NCBI GenBank assembly: GCA_905221615.1
Contig: CAJNDT010000591.1
Coordinates: forward strand, 485,001 to 549,000
Reading direction: 5' to 3'
Length of the DNA: 64,000 bases
Source: Symbiodinium sp. CCMP2592
Taxonomy: Eukaryota > Sar > Dinophyceae > Suessiales > Symbiodiniaceae
In this document: piece by piece, positions 56,072-64,000 of the stretch
Layout: every line of letters begins with the position of its first letter
Numbering within the stretch: the first letter of the stretch is position 1
Translations under genes and position numbers: made by a program
The notes under the pieces: model-generated
The model's input: the letters and a program-made list of their open reading frames with translations, nothing else
The model's database searches: none
What the model was told of the DNA's origin: nothing

Positions 56072-56407
56072 AGTGGGCTTATGTAGCTGTGTGCTGCTTT
56101 CGTTTCAATGTGTTGGGCGCGTGTATCTAAGCTCACAGCCTGGAGCTGAAACTAACGAAGTTCTTAGAATAAGGTTCTTATGTGGTTCTTTGGGTCCTCC
56201 TAGGATTCTATGGGGCTCATATGTATCTACGGGTTCTATAATAGAGTGAACGGGCAAGCGTTTCAGGATTTTGCTTGGTGTTCAGGATACTTGCTACAGG
56301 GTCTTGGGGCCTCGCCGATCGGGCTTTGGGGTGCTCACGGGGTCCATGTCCGGAATGAGTGCGATTGTCCGGGGCGAAGGGTTCAGTAGCTGCAGCTCCG
56401 ACGCGCC

Positions 56408-56499
56408 TACTTGCCGGTTCAATAAGTAGAACAACTATGGTTATGACCGGTATCAGGGGACTTATATCCCTACTTATAACTACCCATGAACCTCCAAGT
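56408..56499. mobile_element. hairpin element, family A2 (copy with eroded left arm)
   Basis: Right arm ACTTATAACTACCCATGAAC; left arm CTTGCCGGTTCAATAAGTAG. The core AACTATGGTTATGACC.GTATCAGGGGAC is shared with the copy at 55973. Confidence 0.8.
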
Positions 56500-56582
56500 A
56501 CAGGATGCCAAACACAGACTCTGAAATGGCCCTATACCCTAAACCCCACGCATCCCGAAGCCCAAAACCTTAAAACTGAAAT

Positions 56583-56698
56583 CCCTTAAAGGGAACTCCA
56601 GAAAGTTGGAATATGGTTTCAGGGTAGGATACCCTATAATTCACCATAAAGGGCTTAGGATAATTATATTCCAACTTTCTGGCTTTTACCTTAAAGGG
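56583..56698. mobile_element. hairpin element, family I (copy 2)
   Basis: CCAGAAAGTTGGAATA and TATTCCAACTTTCTGG, with outer CCCTTAAAGGG palindromes on both sides. Confidence 0.88.
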
Positions 56699-57283
56699 CT
56701 TGTACACCAAAACCCGAATTCCAGTCCACTGCCTTTCAGTTTTTCTGGCCCTAGGAGAATCAGCACAAGGATTTTCGCAACCAGCGTGACTTCGTTCCTG
56801 CAAACCCTATATCAACATTAAGCCTAAATTCCCTATCCTTCAAGAAATCCTCAACCCTGAAGCTACACATTTGGAACATTCCCCGCGACAACTAGTTATG
56901 TGCATAGAGTTGCATAGGCAGGGGAGGTCTTTCGAAGGGAAGTGTTCGGGTCTCGACTACACTGGCCTGAGGACTTCCCGGAAGGGTGGGTGGTCGGCGG
57001 TTTTCTAAGGGTTTACAGTGGATATGTTTAGGGTTTGTAGGTCTTTTAGCATTGGGAACTGCACTCCCTAATATGATTTCATTTCCGTGGGCAGCAGAAA
57101 ACCTGAATCCTTAACCTCCAGCCCAGATCTAAACCGCCATCAAACGATACCTTCGAAGCTCGGCGCAAACTAAACTCTCGAGCCCCATCCTCAACCGGAA
57201 GCCCTCAAGACATCTCTAAACCGGTGAACCAGTGAATCCCCCCCGTCCGCCCTGTTTCGAAAGAGGCGACCTAACAGCTGCAG

Positions 57284-57345
57284 GACCTCGTCGCTGCCTT
57301 GGTGACAAGTTCTCCTTGATGGAGCAGAAATCTCTGTTGATGAAG
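57284..57345 (+). CDS. P450 exon: haem-cysteine loop, PRRCLG
   Basis: Acceptor ACAGCTGCAG|GACCTC. It reads (G)PRRCLGDKFSLMEQKS then LLMKL (L-helix). The Cys is the axial haem ligand. The 3' border is approximate: no donor gives the phase 0 needed by the exon at 58333, so a further exon is expected between. Confidence 0.95.
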
Positions 57346-57923
57346 CTTCCTTGCTGCATCGGAGGGGTTTGGGTTTTCGTCTACGTGTTGTGGTCTTCGG
57401 CTTGAGTAGATATCATTTTCAGAAAATACAATGGTGCATCAGAGTGACATGGACATGTCCTAAATTCGTTGTTTTTTCTTTAGATGTATGCTTGTTAAGT
57501 TTATGTATATATAGTTTACACGCACATGTATAGATGCTCGTTTCTGAAACTGTTCGAGATCAACAGTCCGAAAGCAGGCAACGAGATTTCGATCAGACGG
57601 ATGTGTATCTCAACGGACCTATAAGCCAAGCTAACTCTCGTATGCAGATTGTCGTAGCCGTTTGTTTATCCGCTTGCACAACAAGTTTAAATTTAGCTAG
57701 TTCGGCCGGCACCCACAACGATGATGACTATAAGATAAGATGGTCGTTGTACCAGCATGCCGCTACTACTCTGCTGTACCATGAGCAGTGGAGTGGGGCC
57801 TACCCTAAACCCTAAACCCTAAACCCTAAAACACAGGCAGCTTCTGCATCGGGAGTAAATCCGAGAACTCCAAAGCCTTCAACCCCCAAATCCCCTAAAC
57901 CCCTTCATCCCGAAACAATCTAT

Positions 57924-58034
57924 CCCCAAAGGGTCCAAAGTACCTTTATGGTAGAATGTAGGGTTTCTATGTTAGGAATTACTATTATGATTTGGGGAAG
58001 TATTCCCCATAACAGTACCTAGGACCCTTTGGGA
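57924..58034. mobile_element. hairpin element, family R
   Basis: Arms CCCCAAAGGGTCCAAAGTACC and GGTAC..AGGACCCTTTGGG (written as a hairpin with a small mismatch near GGTACTGT). The end motif resembles families B and K. Confidence 0.8.
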
Positions 58035-58332
58035 TCCCAAGCCCTAACCTGAACGCATGAAAGTCGCTGAAAGTCCCCGTTCTGGACATGCAGCCGAGGC
58101 TCCTCACACAGTACAAGGCGCGATGACACCTCAGACCTGGGTCCGTGTTCGCTGATTAACATTCCCAAACCGTATTATGATGCTGCTCTCGTCCCGAATC
58201 GAGTTCCAGAGTTCAGAGAGACCAACGTGCCAGACTTCTGGTTCCTACTGCAAGCTCTAAGGACTCTGAACCCTTAAACCCTAAACGTACTCAAAGACTC
58301 TATATAAGCACTGAACACAGCAGCCCCGGCAG

Positions 58333-58413
58333 GTCCTCCCACACGAGAGCACCCTCGACGGCGACAAGAACTTCACCTCCACCATGCTGGGGCTCATGTT
58401 CCTGCAACCTGAG
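58333..58413 (+). CDS. probable P450 exon: C-terminal beta hairpin
   Basis: Acceptor CCCCGGCAG|GTCCTC and GA donor CCTGAG|GAGACA. It reads VLPHESTLDGDKNFTSTM then LGLMFLQPE. The position after the L-helix and the '..l.l.P' ending fit the P450 C-terminus, but the link to the exon before it is not seen. Confidence 0.68.
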
Positions 58414-58617
58414 GAGACATGTTGTCCCTTTCATGAGACAACTAATATGTTCCGTAAGGTGTCTTGCGTAGGGGTTGTGCAGCATGTTTGGCTTCTGGTG
58501 ATGCTTGTTCTGCTATCTAGAGTGCCGTGCGGACAAGGCTGTTGGAGGGCTGACTTGGGGCACGGATTGTGTATGACAGTGTATGATCAAAGGCCGCATA
58601 GAGCACCCGTGTTGCAG

Positions 58618-58626
58618 GTTCGCTAG
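58618..58626 (+). CDS. possible terminal P450 microexon (Val-Arg-stop)
   Basis: Acceptor CCGTGTTGCAG|GTTCGCTAG, phase 0, would end the protein ...LQPE-VR. AG|G and phase agree, but nine bases are too few to prove an exon. The frame may end in another small exon. Confidence 0.35.
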   Translation, partial: VR

Positions 58627-59144
58627 TTGCTGGCAGCACAGAAGATCAACGCCTAAGCCTGCCATTTGCTAAGGTCGACTTGTGGCTCAAGACTCCAGCA
58701 AGTGTGTCACCTAATGTATGGCTTTCCAAGCCTCCGCAAGATCTTTTTTCGGCTTTACGAAGTCGAATACAAGTATACAAGAGCACAAGGAATTGAAGAC
58801 TACAGATGCATCGAAACTAAAAAATCCAACCAACCGCAGTAAGCCCAAACCCGAAACTCTGCAGTTAAAACCCGTTGCGCCGCCCTGTGCGAAAGCAAAA
58901 AACATACTTTCATCTTATAGCCCATGAGACTTTAGTGTTGAAAGAAATCAGACTTCGATTCCAAAAGCGCAACACCACTCACCGCACCACGTCAACTCCG
59001 GTTGAAATTGCGCAAACTCTACACTGTACACCCTAACCCTGGAAACTTTCAAGGCCCGCCAACCTCATCTAACCTACAAAACGCAGACCAGCCCTACAAA
59101 AACTGCAGCAGCTCCATAAACCCATACAGCAGCCCGACCACCGC

Positions 59145-59235
59145 CATGTCCCCTAAACCCGAAACCCCAAACCCCAAACCCCCAAACCCCCAACCCCCAA
59201 ACCCCAAACCCCAAACCCTAAACCCTAAACCCACC
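59145..59235. repeat. telomere-like repeat (CCCCAAA/CCCTAAA)
   Basis: CCCCAAAC and CCCTAAA units just upstream of the pyrimidine tract of the next gene. Confidence 0.88.
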
Positions 59236-59293
59236 CCCCCTCTCCCCCCCTTCCCTTCCCCTCCTTCCCCCCCCTTCCCTTACCGACGAAGAG
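59232..59293 (+). promoter_or_regulatory. pyrimidine tract with AG, possible spliced-leader acceptor
   Basis: About 50 bases of almost pure C/T end at about 59282. The first AGs follow at 59290-59293, 17 bases before the ATG at 59310. Dinoflagellate mRNAs receive a trans-spliced leader at such sites (established). Its use here is inferred; C-rich tracts also occur inside introns in this window. Confidence 0.5.
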
Positions 59294-59309
59294 CAAAGCG
59301 TCGGCGGCC

Positions 59310-59349
59310 ATGGCGCCGGCAGAGGGCAGCGACTCTGAGGGCTCCGATG
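59310..59349 (+). CDS. WW protein exon 1, with start codon
   Basis: ATG in the context GGCGGCCATGGCG, reading MAPAEGSDSEGSD(G). GC donor CCGATG|GCGGCT, phase 1, which fits exon 2 exactly. The acidic Ser-rich start follows a pyrimidine tract and AG. Confidence 0.8.
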
Positions 59350-59366
59350 GCGGCTCGAAGTCAGGC

Positions 59367-59585
59367 TTAGGGCTTAGGGGTTTTGGGGTTTAGGGGTTCA
59401 GGGTTTAGGGGTTCAGGGTTTAGGGTTTAGGGGTTCAGGGTTTAGGGGTTCAGGGTTTAGGGTTTAGGGGTTCAGGGTTTAGGGGTTCAGGGTTTAGGGT
59501 TTTGGGGTTTAGGGTTTAGGGTTTTGGGGTTTAGGCTAGGGTTTAGGGTTAGGGTTTAGGGTTAGGGTGTAGGCTTTAGGGTTTA
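59367..59585. repeat. telomere-like array bracketed by a 15-base direct repeat
   Basis: TTTAGGG/TTTAGGGG/TTCAGGG units fill 219 bases. GGCTCGAAGTCAGGC stands immediately before (59352-59366) and after (59586-59600). The array begins 17 bases into intron 1. Confidence 0.95.
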
Positions 59586-60044
59586 GGCTCGAAGTCAGGC
59601 GGTCTCTCTAAGGGATCCTTCTTAAGGGTCCTCTAAGGGGACCTTTTAGGGGGCTCTTTTTGTTTGATTTTGTTTGTTTGTGTGTTGTTGCCTGTTATTA
59701 TTTGTTTTTGTTGTTGTTCATTATTTTGTTAAGGGGGCTCTAAGCGGATTAGGGTTAAGGCGGTTAAGGGTTTGGGGTCGTTTAGGGTGTAGCGTTCAGG
59801 GTTTGGGATTTACAAGAAAGTAGGTTCAGAGATGGTTAAAGTCGACTCTTTAGTAACATTGCGTGTCACTTGAGGGGCTTACGGTTGAAGGTTTAATATT
59901 TTAAGATTAACCTGTCTTGGTTTACAATGTTGTTTTGTTGTCCTCTTACGTTTTGTGTATGTCGTGGTTGGTTTTTGTTTACTCTTTTGAGTCTGAAAAG
60001 GTTTGGGCTAAGCTGAGTTCATGTTGGGAGTTAGGATTAGGGGG

Positions 60045-60160
60045 ACCCTTGGGGAAATAGACCCTCAATATATAATTAGGGTAACTCTACTTATAACTAC
60101 TTATAACCCCAATTCAGGTACTTATAACCTTACTTGCTAAGTCCCATGATCCTCCAAGTA
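60045..60160. mobile_element. hairpin element, family A1 (one arm decayed)
   Basis: Right arm TTGCTAAGTCCCATGATCCTCCAA; TTATAACTACTTATAACC core as at 5065. The left arm has decayed. Confidence 0.75.
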
Positions 60161-60202
60161 ATAGTACTACCTACATTTGGAGAGCTCCAGACTGCCAGAG
60201 CT

Positions 60203-60319
60203 TACAGTAGAATCCCAAAAGTTGGAAACCCCCGAGCCTCCATCCTTAAGAGTAATGTATAGGGACTCCCCGCACTATTTGGCCTTAGTGCAGTTTCCAA
60301 CTTTATGGGGTTTATTGTA
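60203..60319. mobile_element. hairpin element, family H (copy 3)
   Basis: TACAGTAGAATCCCAAAAGT.. and ..ACTTTATGGGGTTTATTGTA, with TTGGAAACC/GTTTCCAA and the family core. Confidence 0.9.
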
Positions 60320-60873
60320 CTCTTAGAAAGGGTTTCGGGTTGAAGGCCGGGCGAAGAAAGATTTACAATGCACCAAGCATCCGACTACCGGAAGGCGTGT
60401 TCGAATGCAGCTGCATATCATGCATATCGCACAGAACTCCTTTGCAAACTTTTAAACCCTAAGCTCCCGAATCCCTAAAGCCCGAAGCCCTACACCCTTA
60501 AACCCCAACCTCCCGAAGCTTTAGTATCAACCCCCAAACCCTAAACACCCCCAATCCGGTCCTAAACTGGAAGCTCTAAACCCCAATCCCTAAACGCCTT
60601 CAATCCTAAACTCCCGAAGCCCTAAACCCTAGACCTGAAAGCTCGGGCGACAAGAACGGGGAGAGAAACTCGAGTTTGGGCCTCAAGATCAGTTGTTAAA
60701 GAGAGCTTTCTTCATATATCTGGGGTACTGAAATTGAAAAGTCTACTACCTTGAGATTCTATGAGGATGTGCTGTCTTCCGAAACTCCCAAGTCCTGAGG
60801 CTGCGGATCTGATTCCTCAGCTTAACCAGGGGCCGTGCTAGGAGGATCCAGGGGCAGCACTTCCTGCCCACAG

Positions 60874-60911
60874 GCTCTGGCAACAAGGGCGTCATCGTCC
60901 TTGACCAAGAA
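60874..60911 (+). CDS. WW protein exon 2: GVIVLDQE
   Basis: Acceptor TGCCCACAG|GCTCTG and probable GA donor CAAGAA|GATCAC. It reads (G)SGNKGVIVLDQE. 'VIVLDEE' marks this protein family. The frame stays open further (to TGA at 61098), so the donor is inferred from family spacing. Confidence 0.78.
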
Positions 60912-61019
60912 GATCACAGGATTCCCAACGAGGAGGATTCGCAATCAACGGTTTTGAGAAGGATTTCATGTGCGTTGTACAAGAAGGTTACAGCCATATT
61001 TGCTACAGTCAAGATTGAG

Positions 61020-61058
61020 GATCATATAGAGCCTCGGGACATGGATCATCAGACGATG
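61020..61058 (+). CDS. possible WW protein exon: DHIEPRDMDHQTM
   Basis: Acceptor AGATTGAG|GATCAT and GC donor ACGATG|GCCCCT, phase 0 to 0. It supplies the short linker with '.EP.' seen in relatives between LDEE and EVLEYA. GATCA also stands at the previous donor. Confidence 0.5.
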
Positions 61059-61377
61059 GCCCCTTGCAAGTTTCATATTGAGGAACCATGTCCTTTCTGA
61101 TTTACAGGCGCTCATATAGGGATGTCTCATGATCACGAGCTCGTGGCTAGGGAAAGATGTCCGAGCTAGTACAGGCCAGTACCGTAATTATACGGACCCG
61201 TCGATAAGGTACCCGCAAACAAAAATCTGTCAAGAGCCCACCCCTGCATCTTGCTTCCGAAAAAGTGCACCAACAATCCTGCTGCTGCTTGGCTTTGCGC
61301 AGCGACGTGCGCTGTGTTGCATGCATAGAATTCGTCTGCGAGTCGAGCCTTACGCTGATTCCAGACCTGCCTTGCAG

Positions 61378-61428
61378 GAAGTCCTTGAATATGCCGAGTA
61401 TTTGGGCATCGATCTCGACAGGGAGAAG
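61378..61428 (+). CDS. WW protein exon: EVLEYAEYLGIDLDREK
   Basis: Acceptor GCCTTGCAG|GAAGTC and GA donor GAGAAG|GACCGG, phase 0 to 0. The 17 codons match the helix ahead of the WW domain in CEP164-like proteins. Confidence 0.9.
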
Positions 61429-61487
61429 GACCGGAAGCGTGGAACTCTTTGGCGTTTACAACGCCCAGATCTACAGGATCTTCAGGG

Positions 61488-61590
61488 CAAGATACATACA
61501 TACATATGTATGTATGATATATGAATATGTGTATACACATAATCTACTGTATGTATATGTTTATATATGTATGTTCTGTATGCATATCCT
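61488..61590. repeat. CATA/TATG microsatellite
   Basis: Imperfect CATA/TATG tetramers in the intron after the exon at 61378. Confidence 0.92.
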
Positions 61591-62558
61591 GCAGACCTTC
61601 TCGGACGCCTAAGTACTGACGAGAATCCTCAAACCGCAATTCAGATTCGTTTACACAATTTCCGGAAGTCAGCGTCGTAAGTCTTGAATCCTGGAGCCCA
61701 TGCCCTTTAGCTGTGAATCCCTGGACCCCTAAGCCCTAATCCCTCCCCTTGGGCCCCAAAAGCCTATAGGCCCTACACCTTGAACTTGGGATCGGAGGTC
61801 TTTAGGGTTTTTTCAAGGGTCTAGTGAAGGATGCGGCAAAAATCCCATGCAGAAGCTTAAACGTTGTAAAGGAACCCGTGATCCGATGCAGAAATATCAG
61901 GCGCCACTGCAGTCAAATCCCTGGTCTTGAATCCTGTCCAACCCTGCATACGCTTCGAGGGTTTTTGGTTTTCTTCCCGATCAAGCCATGGGTTCCCCGG
62001 CAGCGGGTATATATTTTGTTTATCAACAGATTTTAAGCGGTTTTGTGGCAGTTTTATTTCATTTTTAAAATGTCTTCAGCCACGCTACCAAGGTGGTAGT
62101 CTGCTGTGCGGGCGCTTGGTATAGCCAAAAAAAGAGTATCCCAACACTCATGTAAATGGGATTCCAAGGAGCTTAACATCTAGCTCATACGAGCTTAGGG
62201 CTCAAGAGTTATAGAAGTTGCAGATCCTGCTCTTGTTTTAAGTTTCACGTAAGAGTCCGCTTATATCATCGGCCAACTTACACCCCCCACCCCCACCCTG
62301 AGATTTTAAAAGCTCGCCCAAGTTTCTGGAAAATGGGTAGACTTTTCATTGAAGAACCTTTGATTTCGCAGCGGTTTTGAAATCTTTTCGGCTTTTAATG
62401 AAAACTCGCTTCTTGAGGAAACAAGACTACAAATAGAGTCTATTAACATCTTTTTCGTTTTTTAATAAAGTTCTTTAGTTTTTAAAAATATAGGTTCGCT
62501 CGAAAAAAATCCAGGCTCGATTAGGGGAGTCTCCACTGTGCATCCGCTGGCTTCCCAG

Positions 62559-62615
62559 GACTTGTTGTGGATCGCCCGGGAAGGGGTGACTGCTCCAGTC
62601 CCCGCACCCTGGAAG
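62559..62615 (+). CDS. WW protein exon: DLLWIAREG..AP.P..WK
   Basis: Acceptor GGCTTCCCAG|GACTTG and GC donor TGGAAG|GCCTTC, phase 0 to 0. It reads DLLWIAREGVTAPVPAPWK. The last Trp is the first signature Trp of the WW domain. Confidence 0.93.
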
Positions 62616-63016
62616 GCCTTCGAGGGTCTTGCGGATGTTCGGGTTCCATAGGGATTTGTAGTTTTTGTTTATAACGGATGTTGTGGGAACTTGTAGCGGT
62701 TTAGGCGGTTGTTTCGGGTTTCAAGGTTTAGACCGATCTGGCGACTCTGGTGTGTCATTTCTGCATCGTTTTCGAGATCGTGCGCAATGGGACTTGCTCA
62801 GACGACAAGAGCCATGATGCAGCCTACAACTTGATCGTAGAATCCTAGAATACCTCGCAATGGCGTCTTATCCTACCCTCAAGATGACAGCATTTCCCGT
62901 CTACTCTACCTAACTCATGTTAAGTCTGCTGCGTTGATGAATCTAGCATGCTTAAGTATACGCGGCCGAGGGTATTTGGGGGGCCAGGATTGGAGCTCGA
63001 GCCTGCACTCAACGAG

Positions 63017-63065
63017 GCTTGCACGGAGAACGGTGATGACATCTTCTACTTCAATTTCGAGACAG
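63017..63065 (+). CDS. WW protein exon: WW-domain core, GDDIFYFNFETG
   Basis: Acceptor TCAACGAG|GCTTGC and GC donor GAGACAG|GCGTCG. It reads ACTENGDDIFYFNFET(G), with the aromatic triad of the WW domain. The second signature Trp (S.WDHP) must be in a later exon not found before the window ends. Confidence 0.92.
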
Positions 63066-63269
63066 GCGTCGACAAGCCTCGCTCGAAGGGTTCAACTCAG
63101 CTATCTCCGGCCATCCTGCGTGCCGTTGTCAATGGGGCCCAAGCCCCAAAATCCACAAACATGGAAGCCTCAAGATTGAGTATTCAAGGGCTTTCAGGCA
63201 TTCAGATCTGTACGAAGTTCGAGACATGTGCTGTCACTGTCAATGCAGGTGCCTTTCCACATGGGCTTA

Positions 63270-63374
63270 CCCCAAGGGTCCAAGTACCTAATAATCGTAT
63301 ACAGTCCAAAATCCTAACCTACATAACTTCTATCCTAAAACCGAGTACCCAATTATTGGGTCCTTTGGACCCTT
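63270..63374. mobile_element. hairpin element, family K (copy 3), with 19-base direct repeats
   Basis: Arms CCCCAAGGGTCCAAG.. and ..TTTGGACCCTT. GCCTTTCCACATGGGCTTA is present exactly at both sides (63251-63269 and 63375-63393). Confidence 0.92.
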
Positions 63375-63455
63375 GCCTTTCCACATGGGCTTAGAGACGG
63401 TAGTAACCATGGCAGCTGACGCCAAATCTCCAATCAGTCGGCCTTGACTTCGAAG

Positions 63456-63683
63456 CCCTTAGGGTCCATGTACTTGGAAGGGCAGGGGACTTAGTAAGTA
63501 GGTCATAAGTAGAGTTATAAGTACCCTAAATGGAGTTACCCCAACTATAACCCTTCTTATGAGCGACTTACTAAGTCCCCTCCCCTTCCAAGTACCCAAA
63601 TAGTATACACGTTGACCTTCAAGTATTCCCCATACAGGTACATTGGTCCCACGGTAAATACTATTTGGGTACATGGTCCCTTA
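63456..63683. mobile_element. family B element interrupted by a family A1 element
   Basis: CCCTTAGGGTCCATGTAC, then the A1 insert, then CCCAAATAGTATACACG ... AAATACTATTTGGGTACATGGTCCCTTA. Without the insert it is a normal family B hairpin. Confidence 0.9.
63474..63591. mobile_element. hairpin element, family A1, nested, with GTAC target duplication
   Basis: TTGGAAGGGCAGGGGACTTAG and CTAAGTCCCCTCCCCTTCCAA, nearly perfect. GTAC at 63470-63473 and 63592-63595. Confidence 0.93.
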
Positions 63684-64000
63684 GAGAACAGAAGTGAACG
63701 AAACTTGTTGTGTTTCTTGTGTTGCTGGTCGCGTGTTCCTATTGGACTATTGGACTGACATCGCGGCCGTAGTTGTATGTGATTTTGCCTTAGCCCAGAG
63801 ACACGCACTTATGTATAGCTTTATGTAGGCATGAATAAATACGCATGCACAGTCAGACACATACAAACATATAGTCAACAAACGACAGTAGAGCAATTGC
63901 AGCAGCTTGTATGTGGATATTTTAAGCGTAAGGGCATGCACTGATGTGCATAGCTGGCTACAAGCTATAAACTATATCTACTCATTGTTGTTATCGTTAG

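Larger units (their letters stand above)
32184..58626 (+). other. gene span: cytochrome P450 monooxygenase in about 25 microexons
   Basis: The exons below join, almost all in exact phase, to a nearly complete P450. In order: N-terminal FGIRELLQ; HPRMFRMHIGPKT (beta-1); HPELARSVLTRPK; NGHDWAAQRKPIDPAF (C-helix); RLLDTWRGADE; DMSRFALDVLG (E-helix region); FGAIDGTF; ERLPTSRNRRM; DEPQDMLDML; AGHDTT (I-helix, oxygen activation); PEVQQKAREEA; ENVPYLSAVINEGLR (K-helix with ExxR); DTELDGVFVPKGT; WGEAEDFNPERF; FSAGPRRCLG (haem-cysteine loop, FxxGxRxCxG). P450s use a haem-thiolate to insert one oxygen atom into lipophilic substrates and are usually anchored in the endoplasmic reticulum. The full-length fold with PERF suggests a eukaryotic microsomal (class II) enzyme; the substrate is unknown. 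The membrane anchor, the start and a few small exons are not found. About 1.2 kb of coding sequence is spread over 26 kb. Confidence 0.93.
59310..64000 (+). other. gene span: WW-domain protein like the CEP164 N-terminus, continues past the window
   Basis: Five or six exons give MAPAEGSDSEGSDG, then GVIVLDQE, EVLEYAEYLGIDLDREK, DLLWIAREGVTAPVPAPWK and ENGDDIFYFNFETG. This is the N-terminal layout of CEP164 and related WW proteins: 'VI.LDEE..(N).EP...EVLEYA..LG+d...(D)DL.WIAREG..APLP..WK.C....GD.YYFNF..G'. CEP164 sits on centriolar distal appendages and is needed to dock basal bodies for cilia and flagella; the WW domain binds a partner kinase in animals. In a flagellate a basal-body role is plausible but inferred. 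The second half of the WW domain and the rest of the protein lie beyond 63065 and probably beyond the window. Confidence 0.87.

Noticed and set aside
59002..59370. Frame of Asn-Pro-Lys-Pro repeats
   Set aside because: A translation of CCCTAAA-type repeats; such PKP/NPK strings recur wherever telomere-like DNA is read through.

Overview
The window looks like nuclear DNA of a dinoflagellate, most likely of the Symbiodiniaceae/Suessiales type (inference). The support is as follows. TTTAGGG-type telomere-like repeats (and the CCCTAAA complement) are scattered everywhere. Genes are cut into exons of about 30-90 nt by long introns. Introns mostly start with GC or GA instead of GT and mostly end in AG followed by a G on the next exon. 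All recognisable genes lie on the + strand. Plants and some other algae share the TTTAGGG repeat, but the splice signals point to a dinoflagellate. All exons were found by eye from peptide motifs and reading-phase matching; no alignment was run.

Three genes can be pieced together. (1) About 8.2-24.9 kb: a multi-pass membrane O-acyltransferase of the acyltransferase-3 family, 15 exons seen, with no start or stop found. (2) About 32.2-58.6 kb: a cytochrome P450 monooxygenase, about 25 exons seen. The exons carry the oxygen-binding I-helix motif AGHDTT, the K-helix ExxR (EGLR), PERF and the haem-cysteine loop FSAGPRRCLG; several of these motifs are split by introns. (3) 59.31 kb to beyond the right end: the start of a WW-domain protein resembling the N-terminus of the centriolar appendage protein CEP164. 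Between genes 1 and 2 there is an uninterrupted 245-codon frame (25.8-26.6 kb) of unknown function and a few weak candidate exons.

The rest is intron and spacer DNA made of three materials. One is interstitial telomere-like arrays, of which the cleanest is at 46.8-47.0 kb. The second is microsatellites: AGT/AGC at 2.7-3.2 kb, GT at 33.1 kb, TA and TATG at 50.7-51.3 and 54.9-55.2 kb. The third is at least 18 unrelated families of short (about 85-200 bp) near-perfect inverted repeats that can fold into hairpins. Several hairpins have short target-site duplications (GTAC, CATGT, one of 19 bp), and some are nested in one another. They sit unusually often within a few dozen bases of a 3' splice site. 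In one case (21045-21181) the hairpin is the entire intron. This resembles an active introner system, in which mobile elements create introns, and it is the most interesting aspect of the window.
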